64,000 bases of DNA from Chytridium lagenaria (Eukaryota; Chytridiomycota; Chytridiomycetes; Chytridiales; Chytridiaceae). Each line of letters begins with the position of its first letter. Position 1 is the first letter of the stretch. Below are positions 33,448 through 45,859 of the stretch, one piece after another. Both the position numbers and the translations under genes were made by a program. The DNA lies in assembly GCA_025449115.1 (NCBI GenBank), contig JAHLKC010000079.1, positions 1 through 64,000 of the forward strand. The letters are read 5' to 3'. The notes beneath the pieces were generated by a model. It was given only the letters and a program-made list of their open reading frames with translations. It was not told the DNA's origin and did not search any database.

Positions 33448-36400
33448 ATGTCCTCTCTCAGGAAACAACTTACGGCCCTCTCTGCAACCCGTCCTTCAAA
33501 GCATCCCGTCTCCATCCTCTTTACAAAAGATGAGGCCGCAGACATTGATCTCGAAGCAGCCTTTGCCATTGGCTGCAACGGTCTAGCCTCTCTCATCGAC
33601 CTGGATCCCAGATTCGCCGTCTTTGAAGAAACCTTGTTCTCGGAACGATTTAAATCTATGGACAGGAATCTTCTTGTATGTTTACCACAAAACTTTGGAC
33701 GGACGCTGATGCAAGTTTTTACAGGATAACAAGGAGAATGCGAGCCTTGATCGCCTTATTACAGGGTTTTTGGGATTATTGTCGAGGGTTTTCTTCAAAG
33801 CCCTGCTTTGAAAGCGTTGGAATGGATCGTGAGACGGTTTAGGTGAATTACCCCCCTTTTTGGGAACTTATCCAGACGTCAGTGGCATGCAGCAGGAAAC
33901 TTATTCTTCTTTCTTTGCAGCGCTCATATTCATAATGTTGAGCAAATGATGGCATGCATTTTACCGTACCATGAGACTCCACAGTTTGCGAGTGTTGGAG
34001 CGATTCTTTACGTTAGGTGGGTGTTTAGGAGGTGTTGATGTGGACTTATCGTGGCAGGAATTACGATGATATTGCGTTTTTGGAGTATCTGAGGAAAGAT
34101 CAGGTTCCTTTGGATCGTATCAATCTTGCGCGCAGGTGCATTAAGAGCACAGCTTTGTTGAACAGGGTCTGCAACCTGGTGTGTTATTTTGCCATTTTCG
34201 CATTCTGTCGTCTCCTTTTAGGGGGTGAAATTTCGAGTTAACGCTATTTCATAATAGTTTTTGACAACGGAAGACTATAACCGAGCATGTTTACATTTTT
34301 CGCACGTACCATTTACGAATGTTTCGATCAACTTGAGACGACGGATGAGAATTTCACGCGCACCGTTCTTGACGCTTTGGTTACGACCATCAAGAAATCG
34401 CAGCAAAAAGATAAGAAGGTGGTTTTGACATTCCTCTCCAATGTTTGACATTTTTGGACTAGCTCGCTGCGTATGTTGTTCTTGGCCGGCTTATCGAGAA
34501 GACGAAGTTGGCGCAGGAAGCTGTTGATGAATTATCGAAATCGGTTTTGAAGGCGATGGAGGGAGAGATGAATGAAGCTGCGACGATTGTGGTTTTGAGT
34601 TTGTACCATTTCAATACCGAGTGTCTGATGTCACAGACGACGGTCACGATGATTTTGGAGGATAAGTGAGTGGCTGTCAATGTGGAAGTGGATGATTGAC
34701 GGTTTAACAGGACTATTTATAAGGCTGTTGTGCGGGCCTTGAAGGAATTTGATTCACAGGCTTTTATTCATGCGTTGGTTCTTTCCATCAGCAGCCTTTG
34801 GTTAGGCGATTTTACTAGAACTTTTTCTCACATATCATAGCACCAAGCTCCCTGCAGAGACCTCCCAAAAGTGCTTGGAATTGATTGAAAAGCTCTACGT
34901 GGACGGTAAAGTCGCCGGAGACCTCTGCGACGTGATTCTTCAAACCCTTTTCGCAAAGAACTCGGAAAAGGAGACCCTTGTGTTGAAGTTTTGTGAGGGA
35001 TGTTTGAAGGTGCTTTTTAGCCAGCATCCTGTTTTGATTAGTTCGAGGATTGCGGCGATGACGCAGGTATGTGGGTCTATTGGTGATGGACATTGAAGGT
35101 AGTAGGATGAAAGTGTGTCAAAGTTAGAGGCAAATAGTATTTTGTATCGCATTGTTTCGTCGACTTACAAGGTATTTACCAAAGCTTACCATGAAAGATT
35201 TGACGGTTTTGTAGAACACTGTGTTTGAGCCGATGGAGGAGACGGGGACTATTTTGTTTTTGAACTTAAAGCATGCGGACGCGAACGTTAGGCTTGTGGC
35301 TTACCGCCGTCTCGTCAAGATTTTGGAGTCCGGCTCATCAGTTGTAAGGGCTATTTTTATTGTTTCTGTAGTATTGACCCCCTGTAACAGGATCTTGACT
35401 GCCTTGAAGATATTCTTCTCGATGGTTTGAAAGACGAAGACGCCATTGCTATGGCTGTTCTTCAGCTTAAAAAGCTTTATGAATTTATTAGCGGTGATCA
35501 TTTGCCGAATGTGATTTTAGAGTTGACGACGGCGTCTTCGGCGAAATTGAAAAAGTTGGCAGTTTCTGCTATGATTAGGTTGGCAAATTCGAAACAGTTC
35601 AAAGATCATGTTGAGGTTAAAGAGGCGTTGCTTTCGTTCACGGTGCTTGCGTACAATGTGGGTTTAAAATAATGGCGTGGCATCGCTAACCTCATTTTTG
35701 TAGCGTCGTTCTGTGTTTGTCCATTTCGCTAAAGAAGCCATCGAGCACCTCCCGGTTTACGCGCGCTACTTTAAGGGAACCGAAGTGCTCCTCTCGAAAC
35801 TTGAAGAACTTTCTGGAAAGGAGAAACCATCTGTTGATGAAATTGATGAGTTATCTGCCGCGATTTCAACTATTCTTGCAGGTTAGGCCATTTGCTAATA
35901 TTTATAAAGCTGATGGATGTTTTTGTTTTTTCGCGTAACAGCCAATATGGCCAAGAATGAAAAGTTTGAGTCGGAGGTTAGGTTTGCAAAGAAGGCCGTG
36001 AAGGCGGAGAATGTGGAGACACGTGTTGCGGCTTATGTGTTGTTTACGCATTGGATTGTGGCGGGAGTTGGTGAGCTCGTTTGTTATTGTTTTTGCGGTT
36101 TAGTGAAGGTGCTAAATGGTTTTGGTTCAAGTTGACCAAGCTGTTGCTTCCGAAGCGGTGCATAGCTTTGCAACGAAGCTCAAGACTGTTGAAAGCGATG
36201 ACAAGGTAAGCTTGTAGAGCATGTTTTATGGTGTTTCTCATTACTGATATCGGATCATAATTTAGAAATCCGTCTTCTCGTCTGAGGGCTCCGTGTTGCT
36301 CTGGTGCATCTCAAAGATTTTGTCAAACGCTGAATCCGTCAAGATTTTGTCATCTTCCGGAAAGAAGACCGTAAGATATCTACCACTTTGACTGAAACTG

Positions 36401-39400
36401 ATGGAATACAGGATAACACTGATATCTGGTTTGAGCTTTTCACCAACGTCGCGTCGTTACGGGATATTGCGCGTGGACAGAGTATCCTCAAGGAATTGTT
36501 CACGAAGGTGGTGAAAGGGGATGCTTTGGCGCTCCTTGTTAACATTTGGACCAGCGATGGTGAGTTTTGATTAAATTATGGGGTTATTAACTTTTTTTAG
36601 ACGCGTCTTCTGTTGCCAAGGCGAAGGCCCTTGAGATGGCTTGTGTTTTGTTGGACGCGGCTGTTGGCAAGTCACCGATTGAGGATTTCCAGATTCTCAT
36701 TCCTCCTCTTTTGTTGACGCTTTTGAACACCAAGGAGGTGAGGGTTTTTTTCTCGCACTTTAGTTGAATGTGGTCATTAACGGATTGTTAAGATGGTGAG
36801 GTCTTCCGGATTGGTTTGCTTGCGTAGTCTTAGGGTTTTGTATTCGCGTTTGCTGAGTGCTGGGATCAAGAAGACTGAGATTTTTGGAAAGGACACCTTT
36901 TACGGCGCAGCAACTTGTTAGTTTTAAATATCGCTTTTCGATTGCTTATGATGCGGTGGTTTAACCAACAATTTTTAACCAGCCCACGTCCGCTTTGTGC
37001 CTTCCGCTATCGCCTCCAAGTTTGTGTCTGTCTGCCTCGAATCTGAGAAGGAAATCCTTGCGGACCCTGCTTATCTCCAGAAGAAGATCGCCGCCGTTCT
37101 CTCACCTGATTCTGCAGAGAAGCAGCTTTCGTAAGATTTTAAACCTCCAAATCGCCACTTACATATCTGTTTAGTGAACCCATTACCACCTTTTTGCTCT
37201 CTAACGTCCTCGCGGCACCCCGCCTTGAGGCTAAATCCGGAATTCTTACCTTGATGAGCGCCCTCAATACCCCGTTGAAGGTGACGGCCGTTCTACCTCT
37301 CATTGAAGAACGTTTCTCGGACGATGTGGTTGCGGCCCCTGTTTCCGACAAGGACTTGAAGTTCCGTCTCCAACTCATCCAAGGCTTCACCGCCAAATCC
37401 TCCAGCGTTTTATTCTCTGTCAAGAGCGGAAAATACCTGCGCCTCTTCTTGAACGTGTTGCTTAAAGGTCTAACCCTGCTTTTTTCCCCACGATTAAACT
37501 AAACGCGTTTGTAGGTGGACCTGAGGAAGTCTCTGTTGCTGTTCAACTCATGCATGACGATTGGGTTATGAATGTGCCTCCTGCGCATCAGTTGACTACA
37601 GTTTGGAAATTAATGGAGATTGTGGCGGTCGGAGCAAAGTCGACGTCGCAAATGGTTAAGAAGGCTTTGGCGAGTATGAATCTGATGGCGGAGTTTGTGG
37701 TCTATGCGTTGAATGAGTGTCATAAGAGCTTAGTGGCGGTGCTAGAACATTCCTCAAAGAGGGTAAAGACTGACAGGTGGGTGACGTTGTTTTCATCGTT
37801 TGCGCATTGGGTGAGTATTAAATGGTTTTTCGTTGTTATTTTTTTCTTTGATTTAGCTCCAACCATCAAGTGTTTTACATTCTTTCGGCCATTCTTGAGA
37901 CGATTGAGTCGAATCAGAAGTTGGTCGCGAATGGAGACCTTTTGTCCATTTTGTTTGAGATCATCAGTGATATCCTCTCTGTCAATGCCGATGATGCGCC
38001 TTTCCCCATTGAATACTTGAAACAGCTTGTGGTGTCTGTGTGTTTGAGCGTCGTTAAGCAACTTGAGGTTAGTTATCGCCGTCTCAAAGGTTTATATATT
38101 TAACGGTGAATTTCAGGAATCCAAAATCGCTGTTCGTGAAGACTCGGTCCGCATTGACCTTATTGTTCAGTGCATTAGGGGTACTTCGATTGATTTAATT
38201 TCAGCCGATTTCTAACACTTATTAGCCTCCGACAACCCCCAAACCCACAACGCCGCTCTCCTCCTTTTGGCATCTCTCGCGAAGCTTCTCCCAGATAGTG
38301 TCCTGGTCAACACGATCCCCGTGTTCACGTTTATGGGTGCCAACGTTATGCGTAGGGACGATAATTACAGTTTCTTTGTGATCCAGCAAACATTGGAGGT
38401 GATTGTCCCGGCTCTTATTTCCAGAAAATCGACCAAGGAAACCTACTCCAAAGGTAAAATTTCGTCTGTCTTTCCCACCTTTTAAAATTTCGTAGAAGTC
38501 AAGCAGGTGTCCCAGATCTTTGTCGACTCTTTCACGCATATCCCGATTCACAGGAGATTAAGGTGCGTCGCTTTTCAATTTTAAGCAACTTATATGTATT
38601 TCAGGCTTTTCATCCTCCTCGTCTCTACTCTTGGACCCCGCGAATTTTTGCATATGATCATTTCCATGTTGCTTCATAAAGCTTCCAGTAAAGCTCCTGC
38701 GACAAGCCAAGACGCTGATGAGATCCCAGCGTTTTGTTTAAGCCTTCTCCAACATTTCGACTGTTTCATTCAATTTGAGGTGAGACCGATTATTATCACT
38801 TCAACGACTCACCCCCTTACTTAGGCTTTGATCCGCTTCGTCCAATCCGCTTACGTGATGCACGATACCACCGATGATGTTTCCGCTGTCCCGTCCTACC
38901 CGCTCTCAATGTAAGCGTCAGCTGTTTTCTACCTCGTCTAACGCGTTTAGTATAATTGGCGGAAAGACGTTACGGTACTTCAAGCTTGCTTGTTTCGAAT
39001 TTACGGCGGATGCTTTGGGAAGTCGTGGATTTGGGAAGAAGTTGAAGGGGAACATGGATGAGGCTATTGTTGGGCAGTTGCTGAGGTTTTTGGAATTGCT
39101 TTTGGGGGTTATTGAAGGGACGAATGTGGAGGTTGGGGATGATGATGATGTTTCTGGATCTGTCTCAAAGTACAACAGGGGTGAGTGCAGATCTTGCTTT
39201 ACAAATTTTACGATAGTTTCTCGTGTGTATAGTGCTCTTGTTGTACCTTTTTTTCTGAGGGCGAAGGTTGTGTTAATAAGCTTTTTGCAGGATTATTAAA
39301 ACGCTTGTATGGAGCCTTAAACGCGTTGAACCTTCTCCTCCCCTTCAACGTCTTCCTGGAAGTCGCCACGAAGTTGATCGAAAACAAGGATCTTTCGGTA

Positions 39401-41636
39401 CGCATCGTTTTTCTCCACTTTTTTAACTAACAAAACCCCTCCAGCTTCGTCGCCGTTCCATCCTCCTCCTCAACGACCGTCTCCTCTCTCTCACTGAGGA
39501 AGACTACAGTCTTAACGAATCCCTCCTTCAAAGCATCCTCACCCAGCTTCTGGCCAACATTGGTGAAAACGCAAAGGAAGCGCAAAGATGCGGGATATCA
39601 GGATGTCGACGCTTGTTTGCGTGACCAGTATGGCGAGAGGGATGGCGAAACGTGAGCCAGAGGCCTTTACGAAGGTTTTGAAGGTGATCGTTGGGAAGGG
39701 TGGATTGGGACACGCGGAAAGGGCGATTAGAGGGTTGGCGGCTGGTTGTGTTATGACGTTGTGGTAAGTGACTGAAGTCTGATTCTTTCCACCCTTTTCT
39801 TGTTTCCTTTCCATTTTTCTCTTATTTTTTTTTCCGTTCCTTGGTGTGCTAATTGATATTTGTTGTTTTTAGCAAGGAACTGGGACCGCGTGTCATCCCG
39901 CTTCTTTCCAAGATTTGGATATATCCTTCAAGACGTGCAAGAAGGTAAATAATGACTTTATCTATACATTATTGTTAATTCTCTTATTTTATAGATTCGC
40001 CTGACACCGAACACCTTACGTTCCTCCAAACCATTGACGCGATCATCGAGTCTATTCCTCTCTTTGTTGGTACTTACTTGAGCGACGTGTTGCGCAACCT
40101 CCTCGGAAGAAACTACGAAAGCCAAGCTGAAGGCAGCTTACGGAACCAAGTAAGAACCCCCCATCTCTTACCTCTCATATTTTCTAACATCATTGGGCAG
40201 CTTGAAACCAAGAAGCAAGATATTCTCAACACGATTGTTGAAAAGGTTCCCATTAGGGCCATCATCCCGGTTTTCCAAAAGGTCGTCCAAAACGTTATGG
40301 AAGGAACAATGTTGTTTACGAAGGGACGTGAGGTTGTGGCGGACGCTGCGCTTGATTTTGTTAGTGTTTTGGGGATGCTTATTGGGCGCGTTGAGAAGAG
40401 TGATGTTGGAGTTTATAGTAAGGAGATTGTGGAGATCTTTTTGAAAGTTTTGGATGTGAGGAGAGGATTAGGTGGGGATGCTGGAGAGGAGGTCAGTAAT
40501 TTTATTTACTTAAATTTTTTTTGGCCTTCCGAATATTAATATATTGATTTTCTTTCGAATAGGTTTTGATGAAGGTTGAGACGAGCGCTATCTCTGCATT
40601 CTTGTCGTTCGTTTTGAGGTTGAATGAGTCATTGTTCAAGCCTGTGTTTATGAACTTGAGGAGTTGGATGGAGGATCGTAGAATTCAACAAGGTGGGGTT
40701 CAGCTTTTCTGCTCTTGTAGCTGTGACTAACTTTTACTAGGCGCTGAACTCCGCAAGTTGACCTTCTACCGTGTCGTTGACGCACTCATGACGAAGCTCA
40801 AGGTATCGTTAATGCCTTGGCTCCCTTAACTTAGCTAACGCACCTTTAGTCAATTTTCGCACCCTACTTCTCTGGTACGGTCGATCCATCCCTTGCGACA
40901 CTCACAGAGTACACGGACAAATTCGTGGTGGATGAGACGTGGAAACTCGTGATGACGTGTCTTCAGAAGTATTTCGCGTTCTGTCCAGAATGTAAGATGT
41001 TCACGCCGACGACTTTTCTCTTTATTGACGCTGTTTTTAAAATACTTTTTGTAGTTACGTTCTCCCCTGAAAAGTTCCAAAATCTCTTTGCGCCTATTTG
41101 CGAGCAGATTGATTTGGTGACACTTCATGGAGATGATTATCTTGTAAGCTATATCGTTTATCGTTACATTTGTTGAATGGTTTATTTTAGAACAATGCTA
41201 CGCTTTACATTGTTCCGTGCGTGGGACATCTCGCTGTCGCAGCTGGAAAAGAAGTATACTGGAAACCACTTAACAAATACATTCTCAACAAATCCCGAAG
41301 CGAGGACTACATGGTAAATAAATTGTGTTTTTTTTCCTTTTTTCTTTTTGCTAACATAATATTCGTTTCAGGTGCGCCTTGTTTGCGTTCGCATCCTTAC
41401 CGAGTTTTACTCGAAACTTGGAGAAGAGTTTTTGGTGCTGTTGCCCGAGACTGTGCCGTTTTTGGCGGAGCTTATGGAGGGTGAGTTTTTTTGTTTTTTT
41501 TTTGTGTAGGGGAAGGCGTTGACGTTTTCGCCCCCATTTTTCAGATACGGAGGAGGAAGTTCAGAAAGCATGTCAAGAACTTTCGACCGAGATCAAGAAG
41601 CATCTTGGAGAGGATCTCAACAGTTTCTTTTCTTGA
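33448..41636 (+). CDS. UTP10: UTP10/HEATR1, U3 snoRNP and SSU-processome HEAT-repeat protein
   Basis: A large nucleolar scaffold needed for 18S rRNA processing and Pol I transcription. It starts MSSLRKQLTALSATRPSKHP; the family signature follows (EAADIDLEAAFAIGCNGL, LIDLDPRFAVFEETLFSERF, LEWIVRRF, IHNVEQMMACILPYHETPQF). The UTP10 N-terminal domain continues through VPLDRINLARRCIKSTALLN. Dozens of short HEAT-type exons (for example LKHADANVRLVAYRRLVKIL) lead to the C-terminal BP28CT-like region (PYFSGTVDPSLATLTEYTDK, ILTEFYSKLGEEFLVLLPET) and EVQKACQELSTEIKKHLGED, with a TGA at 41634-41636. It is the longest and most intron-rich gene here. A few frame changes are likely but most exons read cleanly. 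Confidence 0.88.
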
Positions 41637-42659
41637 TGATGTTGAGTTATTTTTTAAAAGGGTTATTTTGGGAGTTTTTTGTGGAGTTGTCGACCTTTTT
41701 TTTTTTTGTTTGTCTGCTTTTCCATTGCATTTTGTTGAGAGGTGTCGCTCTCAGGCTTTTCCTGTTTCGTTTTTGATGGTTGTCACGTTGAAGAGGTTTA
41801 AATGTATACGGGATTGGATATTACGGGTTTGCACGTTTTGGAGTTTAGACATGATAAACCTTTCAAGCTTAATATACTTACTCCTGTATACATGCTTGCG
41901 TACATGGTGTTTTTTTTTTGGTTCAAAACCGGTCCACCATGACCGCTCGAACGTACTTTGTAAACGAAACCGCAACCGCGAAAGTTAATAATGGAACAAA
42001 AGGAATTCGTAGAAGATGGACGGCGTACAGCATGGTTTGAAGTCATGTCCAAAGCTAGGCTGGACTTCAGTGCACGTTAAAGAGTGGGCATGGGATAACC
42101 CACAAGTATTCACTCCAATATACGCGGTTTCAAGTGAATGAGTTTTTTTCGGTTCAAGCAAACGTTCCACAATGAACGTATGAATGTCATTTGAAAACGT
42201 ATATAAACGGCGGCATCGAGTTGTTGATTGGGCGTTAGTGTGGTTATATTATAGGTTACGTGTCAAAAGATAGGACAGAGGTGGATGGAATGGGGGGTAC
42301 ACGAAATCGCCATGAGTTTGACGCGAATTCTGATGGTTCATCATCTTTATAAATCTGTTACCGCATAGTTTGATTTTCCTGCATGATCCCCATCCAAAAA
42401 CCAAAAAAAAAAAAACACGCCAAAAACAAAAAAAAGTCTGCTATCCAAAAAATCATAAAAGGAAACCCCTATGAAAAACACGCAAAACAAAAACCCTTCA
42501 AATCGGTAGCAAAGAAAGAGGAAACCACCAAAAAAAAAACAAAAAACAAGGATTGAATCGGCGCGGGGAAGGGGGAGGGGGAAACAAACCACGCAAAAAA
42601 AAGAAAAGAGGGGGGACGCATCACCCCATATTAATACATAAACGCAAAACACCTTCTCA
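41637..42659. other. Intergenic with A-rich tracts
   Basis: No gene is seen. Oligo-A/CAAAAA runs fill about 42400-42610. It lies between the 3' ends of UTP10 and the F-box-like gene, which converge. Confidence 0.4.
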
Positions 42660-44133
42660 TCACGTTGCCCCTCCACCTCCACCTCCTCCAAAAATTCCAC
42701 CCCCTCCTCCCAAAAAACACCCACATATCCCTCCAAACCCATCTCTGCACCCCCCAACTCCAGCTTCCACAGCCACCTCTCTCATCCTTCCAAAAGCCTC
42801 CACGTCAAGAGGGGTGGGGACGATCTCCAAGTCTCCAAAAGAGGGAACGCGCGTGTGGTGAGCATGTGGGAGAGGGCGGTGAAGAAGTGAGCGGGCGGGG
42901 GTGTGGGGGTGGTGAGGGTGATGTGACGGAGATGATGGGGTGGGAGGGTGAGGAGGGGGAGGGGATGTGGGGGGAAGGGAGGTGGGGTTTGGGGAGGGGG
43001 TGGAAGGGATGTAGGGTTTGGGGAGGGGGGGGAAGGGATGTAGGGTTTGGGGAGGGGGGTGGAAGGGATGTAGGGTTTGGGAGGATGTAAGGGATGCGGT
43101 GTTTGGGGAGGTGAATTGAAGGGTTTGGAGGGATGTGAGGGATGAAAAGAGGGGTGTGAGTAAATTGTGATCGCCGTCATCCATCATTTGGAGGCTAAAG
43201 GATGTAATACGTGAAAAGAGACTGGAAGGGGTATGGCAAGTCAAATGATGAAGGTGATAGAATGAGATGGCGAGGTTAAGATGGATGAGGTTTTTAAAAG
43301 GTGGGAGATGGAGAGGAATAGGTTAGGGGTTGAAGTGGAGTGACGGAGGGTGAGGGCTTGAAGGTTTGGGTAGGATGTGTGGATGGCGTTGATGATGTGT
43401 TGGTTGAGGTGATGGATCTCTAGGGCGAAATGGTGAAGGTGAGGGGTAGCCATGTGGAGAAGGCGGTGGATAAAGTCGCTGGATTGTTGGGGGTTAATTC
43501 TTCAGAGATGTGGTAGGGTTGGACTTTGATGCAGAGAGTGTGGAGGGAGGAGGAGTAGGAAGGGGTAGGGAATTTGGTGGATCGTTTGAGGAATAGCCAT
43601 GGATTTGAAAAGGTGATGCTGAGGTGAGTGAGGTGTTGGAAAGGAGTTTTGAGAAAGGTTCGAAAGTGTTTGGGGGGTTCAATGTGCAAGTTCCAGATAG
43701 CGGTCAAGAGAGGTTTTTCCAAGAGGTCATCCAAGAGATCGTCCAGATCCGTTTCTCCATCACAAAAGAGGACGACTTCGTTAGGAAAAGAAGGGACGTG
43801 ACGATGTCTTCTTCATCATCAGGATCAAGATGATGTTGTTGCATTGCGTTCGTTCCAGGTTTGGGAGTTGGGCCATCATGAGGTTGAGGTGATGGGATGC
43901 TTTGTAAACGTCGTTAGAGATCCATAGCGTTTTGATTCTGTTGAGGAGATGTGGTGGGGGTGGGGAGTCGAGGAGTTGGTGGAGTTGGGAGGTGGAGCGG
44001 ATGGCGAGATGCTCCCAGCGACGGGGTTCAGTGATGCGGCGAAATAGGGTGGAGACGTTGGCGATGGTCCAGAGAGTTGGAAATGGTGGACGTGAGCGAC
44101 GACTTCGAGGAGGATGGATGGGTTCAATGACAT
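42660..44133 (-). CDS. F-box-like protein with a proline-rich repeat region
   Basis: The N-terminus, MSLNPSILLEVVAHVHHF then (one base out of frame) TLWTIANVSTLFRRITEPRR and WEHLAIRS, matches the helical F-box pattern of SCF substrate adaptors. Leucine-rich segments follow (LERTQCNNIILILM, LEKPLLTAIWNLHIEPPKHF, LTHLSITFSNPWLFL, LQALTLRHSTSTPNLFLSIS), as in F-box/LRR proteins, though regular LRR units are not clear. The C-terminal third has a Pro-rich stretch encoded by a G-rich minisatellite (KPYIPSTPSPNPTSLPP) and then HLRHITLTTPTPPP and LETLEIVPTPLDVEAFGRM, ending in a Gly-rich tail with a TGA at 42660-42662. Several frame changes are needed. The F-box call is by pattern only; the target is unknown. 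Confidence 0.55.
42965..43110. repeat. G-rich minisatellite, about 30-base unit
   Basis: Three near-identical units of GGAAGGGATGTAGGGTTTGG plus a G7-G9 run, with degenerate flanking units. On the coding (minus) strand they give Pro-rich KPYIPSTP-type repeats. The plus strand is strongly G-quadruplex-prone. Confidence 0.75.
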
Positions 44134-44794
44134 GATGGTGGTTTAACGTTGAAGTGAATTCTTGGGCGTCCGAAAATTAGGTTGGAAACTGGGAGTCATG
44201 AAAACAAAAATGTTTGACTTGGCCATGCCTGTGACCTTTTACGTCTTCGTCGTTTTCTCGTTTAAAGAGAATCAACGCAGCTATGTCAAGCGTCTTCACC
44301 ACAGGCTATTGAATGCTATAGGACACGAGGAGGAATGGAGGAGCAATAGATGTTGTGACGTGACGGTGCTCGCAAGAACATGCAAAGTGCCGGTTGAATT
44401 CAAACACATTATAAATGATATATTGTGAATGTATAGAAATGAAGAAAAATAAATGACACGTAAGCACGTTACAGACTTTTAATGTAGTGATCACTGATTA
44501 CAAGACAAAGCGTTTCGCGTCTTTTTAAACCATAAAAATCATTACATTTCCACAAAGTTATTATAAATAAATACTCTCAAAAACAAAAAGACTAAACCAA
44601 CAAACAAACAAATAAATACTCTTTCAAAGAAAGAAAAAAACAAAAATCCCCCAATCCATTCGTCATCCCTTCCTCATCTCTGTCATCATCAAGAATCATC
44701 CGTCTCCTCCGTCTCTTCATCCTCCTCCTCTTCCGAATCCTCTGTATCCTCTTCAAACCCTCTTCTCCCACCATGATGATTCCCATTCTTATGA
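44134..44794. other. Intergenic between F-box-like gene and Chibby
   Basis: No gene is recognised. An 88-codon open stretch (44162-44428 plus) shows no known motif. The right part is the AT-rich 3' flank of Chibby and contains CCTCCTC-type runs. Confidence 0.35.
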
Positions 44795-45859
44795 CTAGAC
44801 CCGCTGACAATGACCCTCGTGGTGTTTTGATGATGACACAGGGATGGTGGTGGTGGTGTTGTTGTTGTTGAGAGTGGGTTTGGATTTGACGGTGCCGTCT
44901 TTTTGGGAGACGAGGAGATCGAGTTTGGTGGATGTGAGCTATGGCGTGTTGGATGAGAGGAAGTGAAAAAAGTGTGAGTATGAATAACATGAGAGATGGG
45001 TCACGTGGATAAAGTATGATGTGGTGATTGTTGTAAAGTGATGGGAACTATTTCTTGTAGAGCGCAGCGCATGATAAAGAAAAGAAAAGAGACACACACA
45101 CAACAACAACACACACACATACAAAATAAAACACCACAAAAACACAAAAAGCAAACTCACCATGTCCAACATCAAAGCCAGCTTGTACTTTAGCAATTGG
45201 TTCTCTCCCTCGAGCATTTTATTCTTTTCGAGGAGTTCTTGGTTGATGGAACCTTCCGCCAGCCATGCTCTGTTTTCGTAAGAGAGGAGAGCGTCACCGA
45301 GTGAGATGGTGATGGGGAGTTCTTTCTAATAATGGATAATAAGTATATTAGATATAGATGGATGGATATAATAAATAAATGATGAATATAAAGTAAATAT
45401 GTGAAATGACAATTTGATCAGAAAAGAAAAAGGGATGAGGATAATAGAAGGGGAATATGATTGAATATTATTAGTAATCAATCAATAAATAATGATGTAG
45501 TAGTAATGAATAATAAATAAAATAGTATTTAATATGTAATAATAATAAACACAATAACTAATAACAACAACAAATAATAAATAATAAATAATAAATAAAT
45601 TACCTCTTCTGATTCAAAGTTGAGGTTTCGTTCTTTGATAGGAGACTTGTTGCGAAAGCTATAGTGGTGTCATTCATGAGGGAATGAGTATACAAGTGTA
45701 GTGGTGTCAATGAGGGAATGAGTATGTAAGAGTGTAAGAGGAATAAGAGTCATAAGAGTATGTATAGGATGTATGTGTGTATGGGAAGTATATATATACA
45801 AGATGAATTGTGTTGTTTTGTTTTTTATACCTTTCAGAGAACCTTCTTAGTCGATTCAT
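44795..45859 (-). CDS. CBY1: Chibby-like basal-body/ciliary coiled-coil protein
   Basis: Four exons join in frame: 45831-45859, 45604-45658, 45161-45325 and 44795-44938. The product starts MNRLRRFSESFRNKSPIKER, like the basic FxxxxSPKK start of Chibby. The conserved core follows: ITISLGDALLSYENRAWLAE (compare the family's LGxxxLxFENGxWxAE), then a leucine-zipper coiled coil with KNKMLEGENQLLKYKLALML and LDMLTSTKLDLL. A low-complexity Asn/Thr tail ends at a TAG (44795-44797). Chibby acts at the distal mother centriole/basal body and transition zone in flagellates; in animals it also binds beta-catenin. All phases agree with no frame change, unusual for this window. The homology is inferred from motif order and length. 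Confidence 0.75.

Noticed and set aside
43876..44133. The serine/proline-rich frame after HHF as real protein
   Set aside because: The adjacent frame gives a better F-box-like helix pattern (TLWTIANVSTLFRRITEPRR), so the low-complexity reading is a frame artefact.
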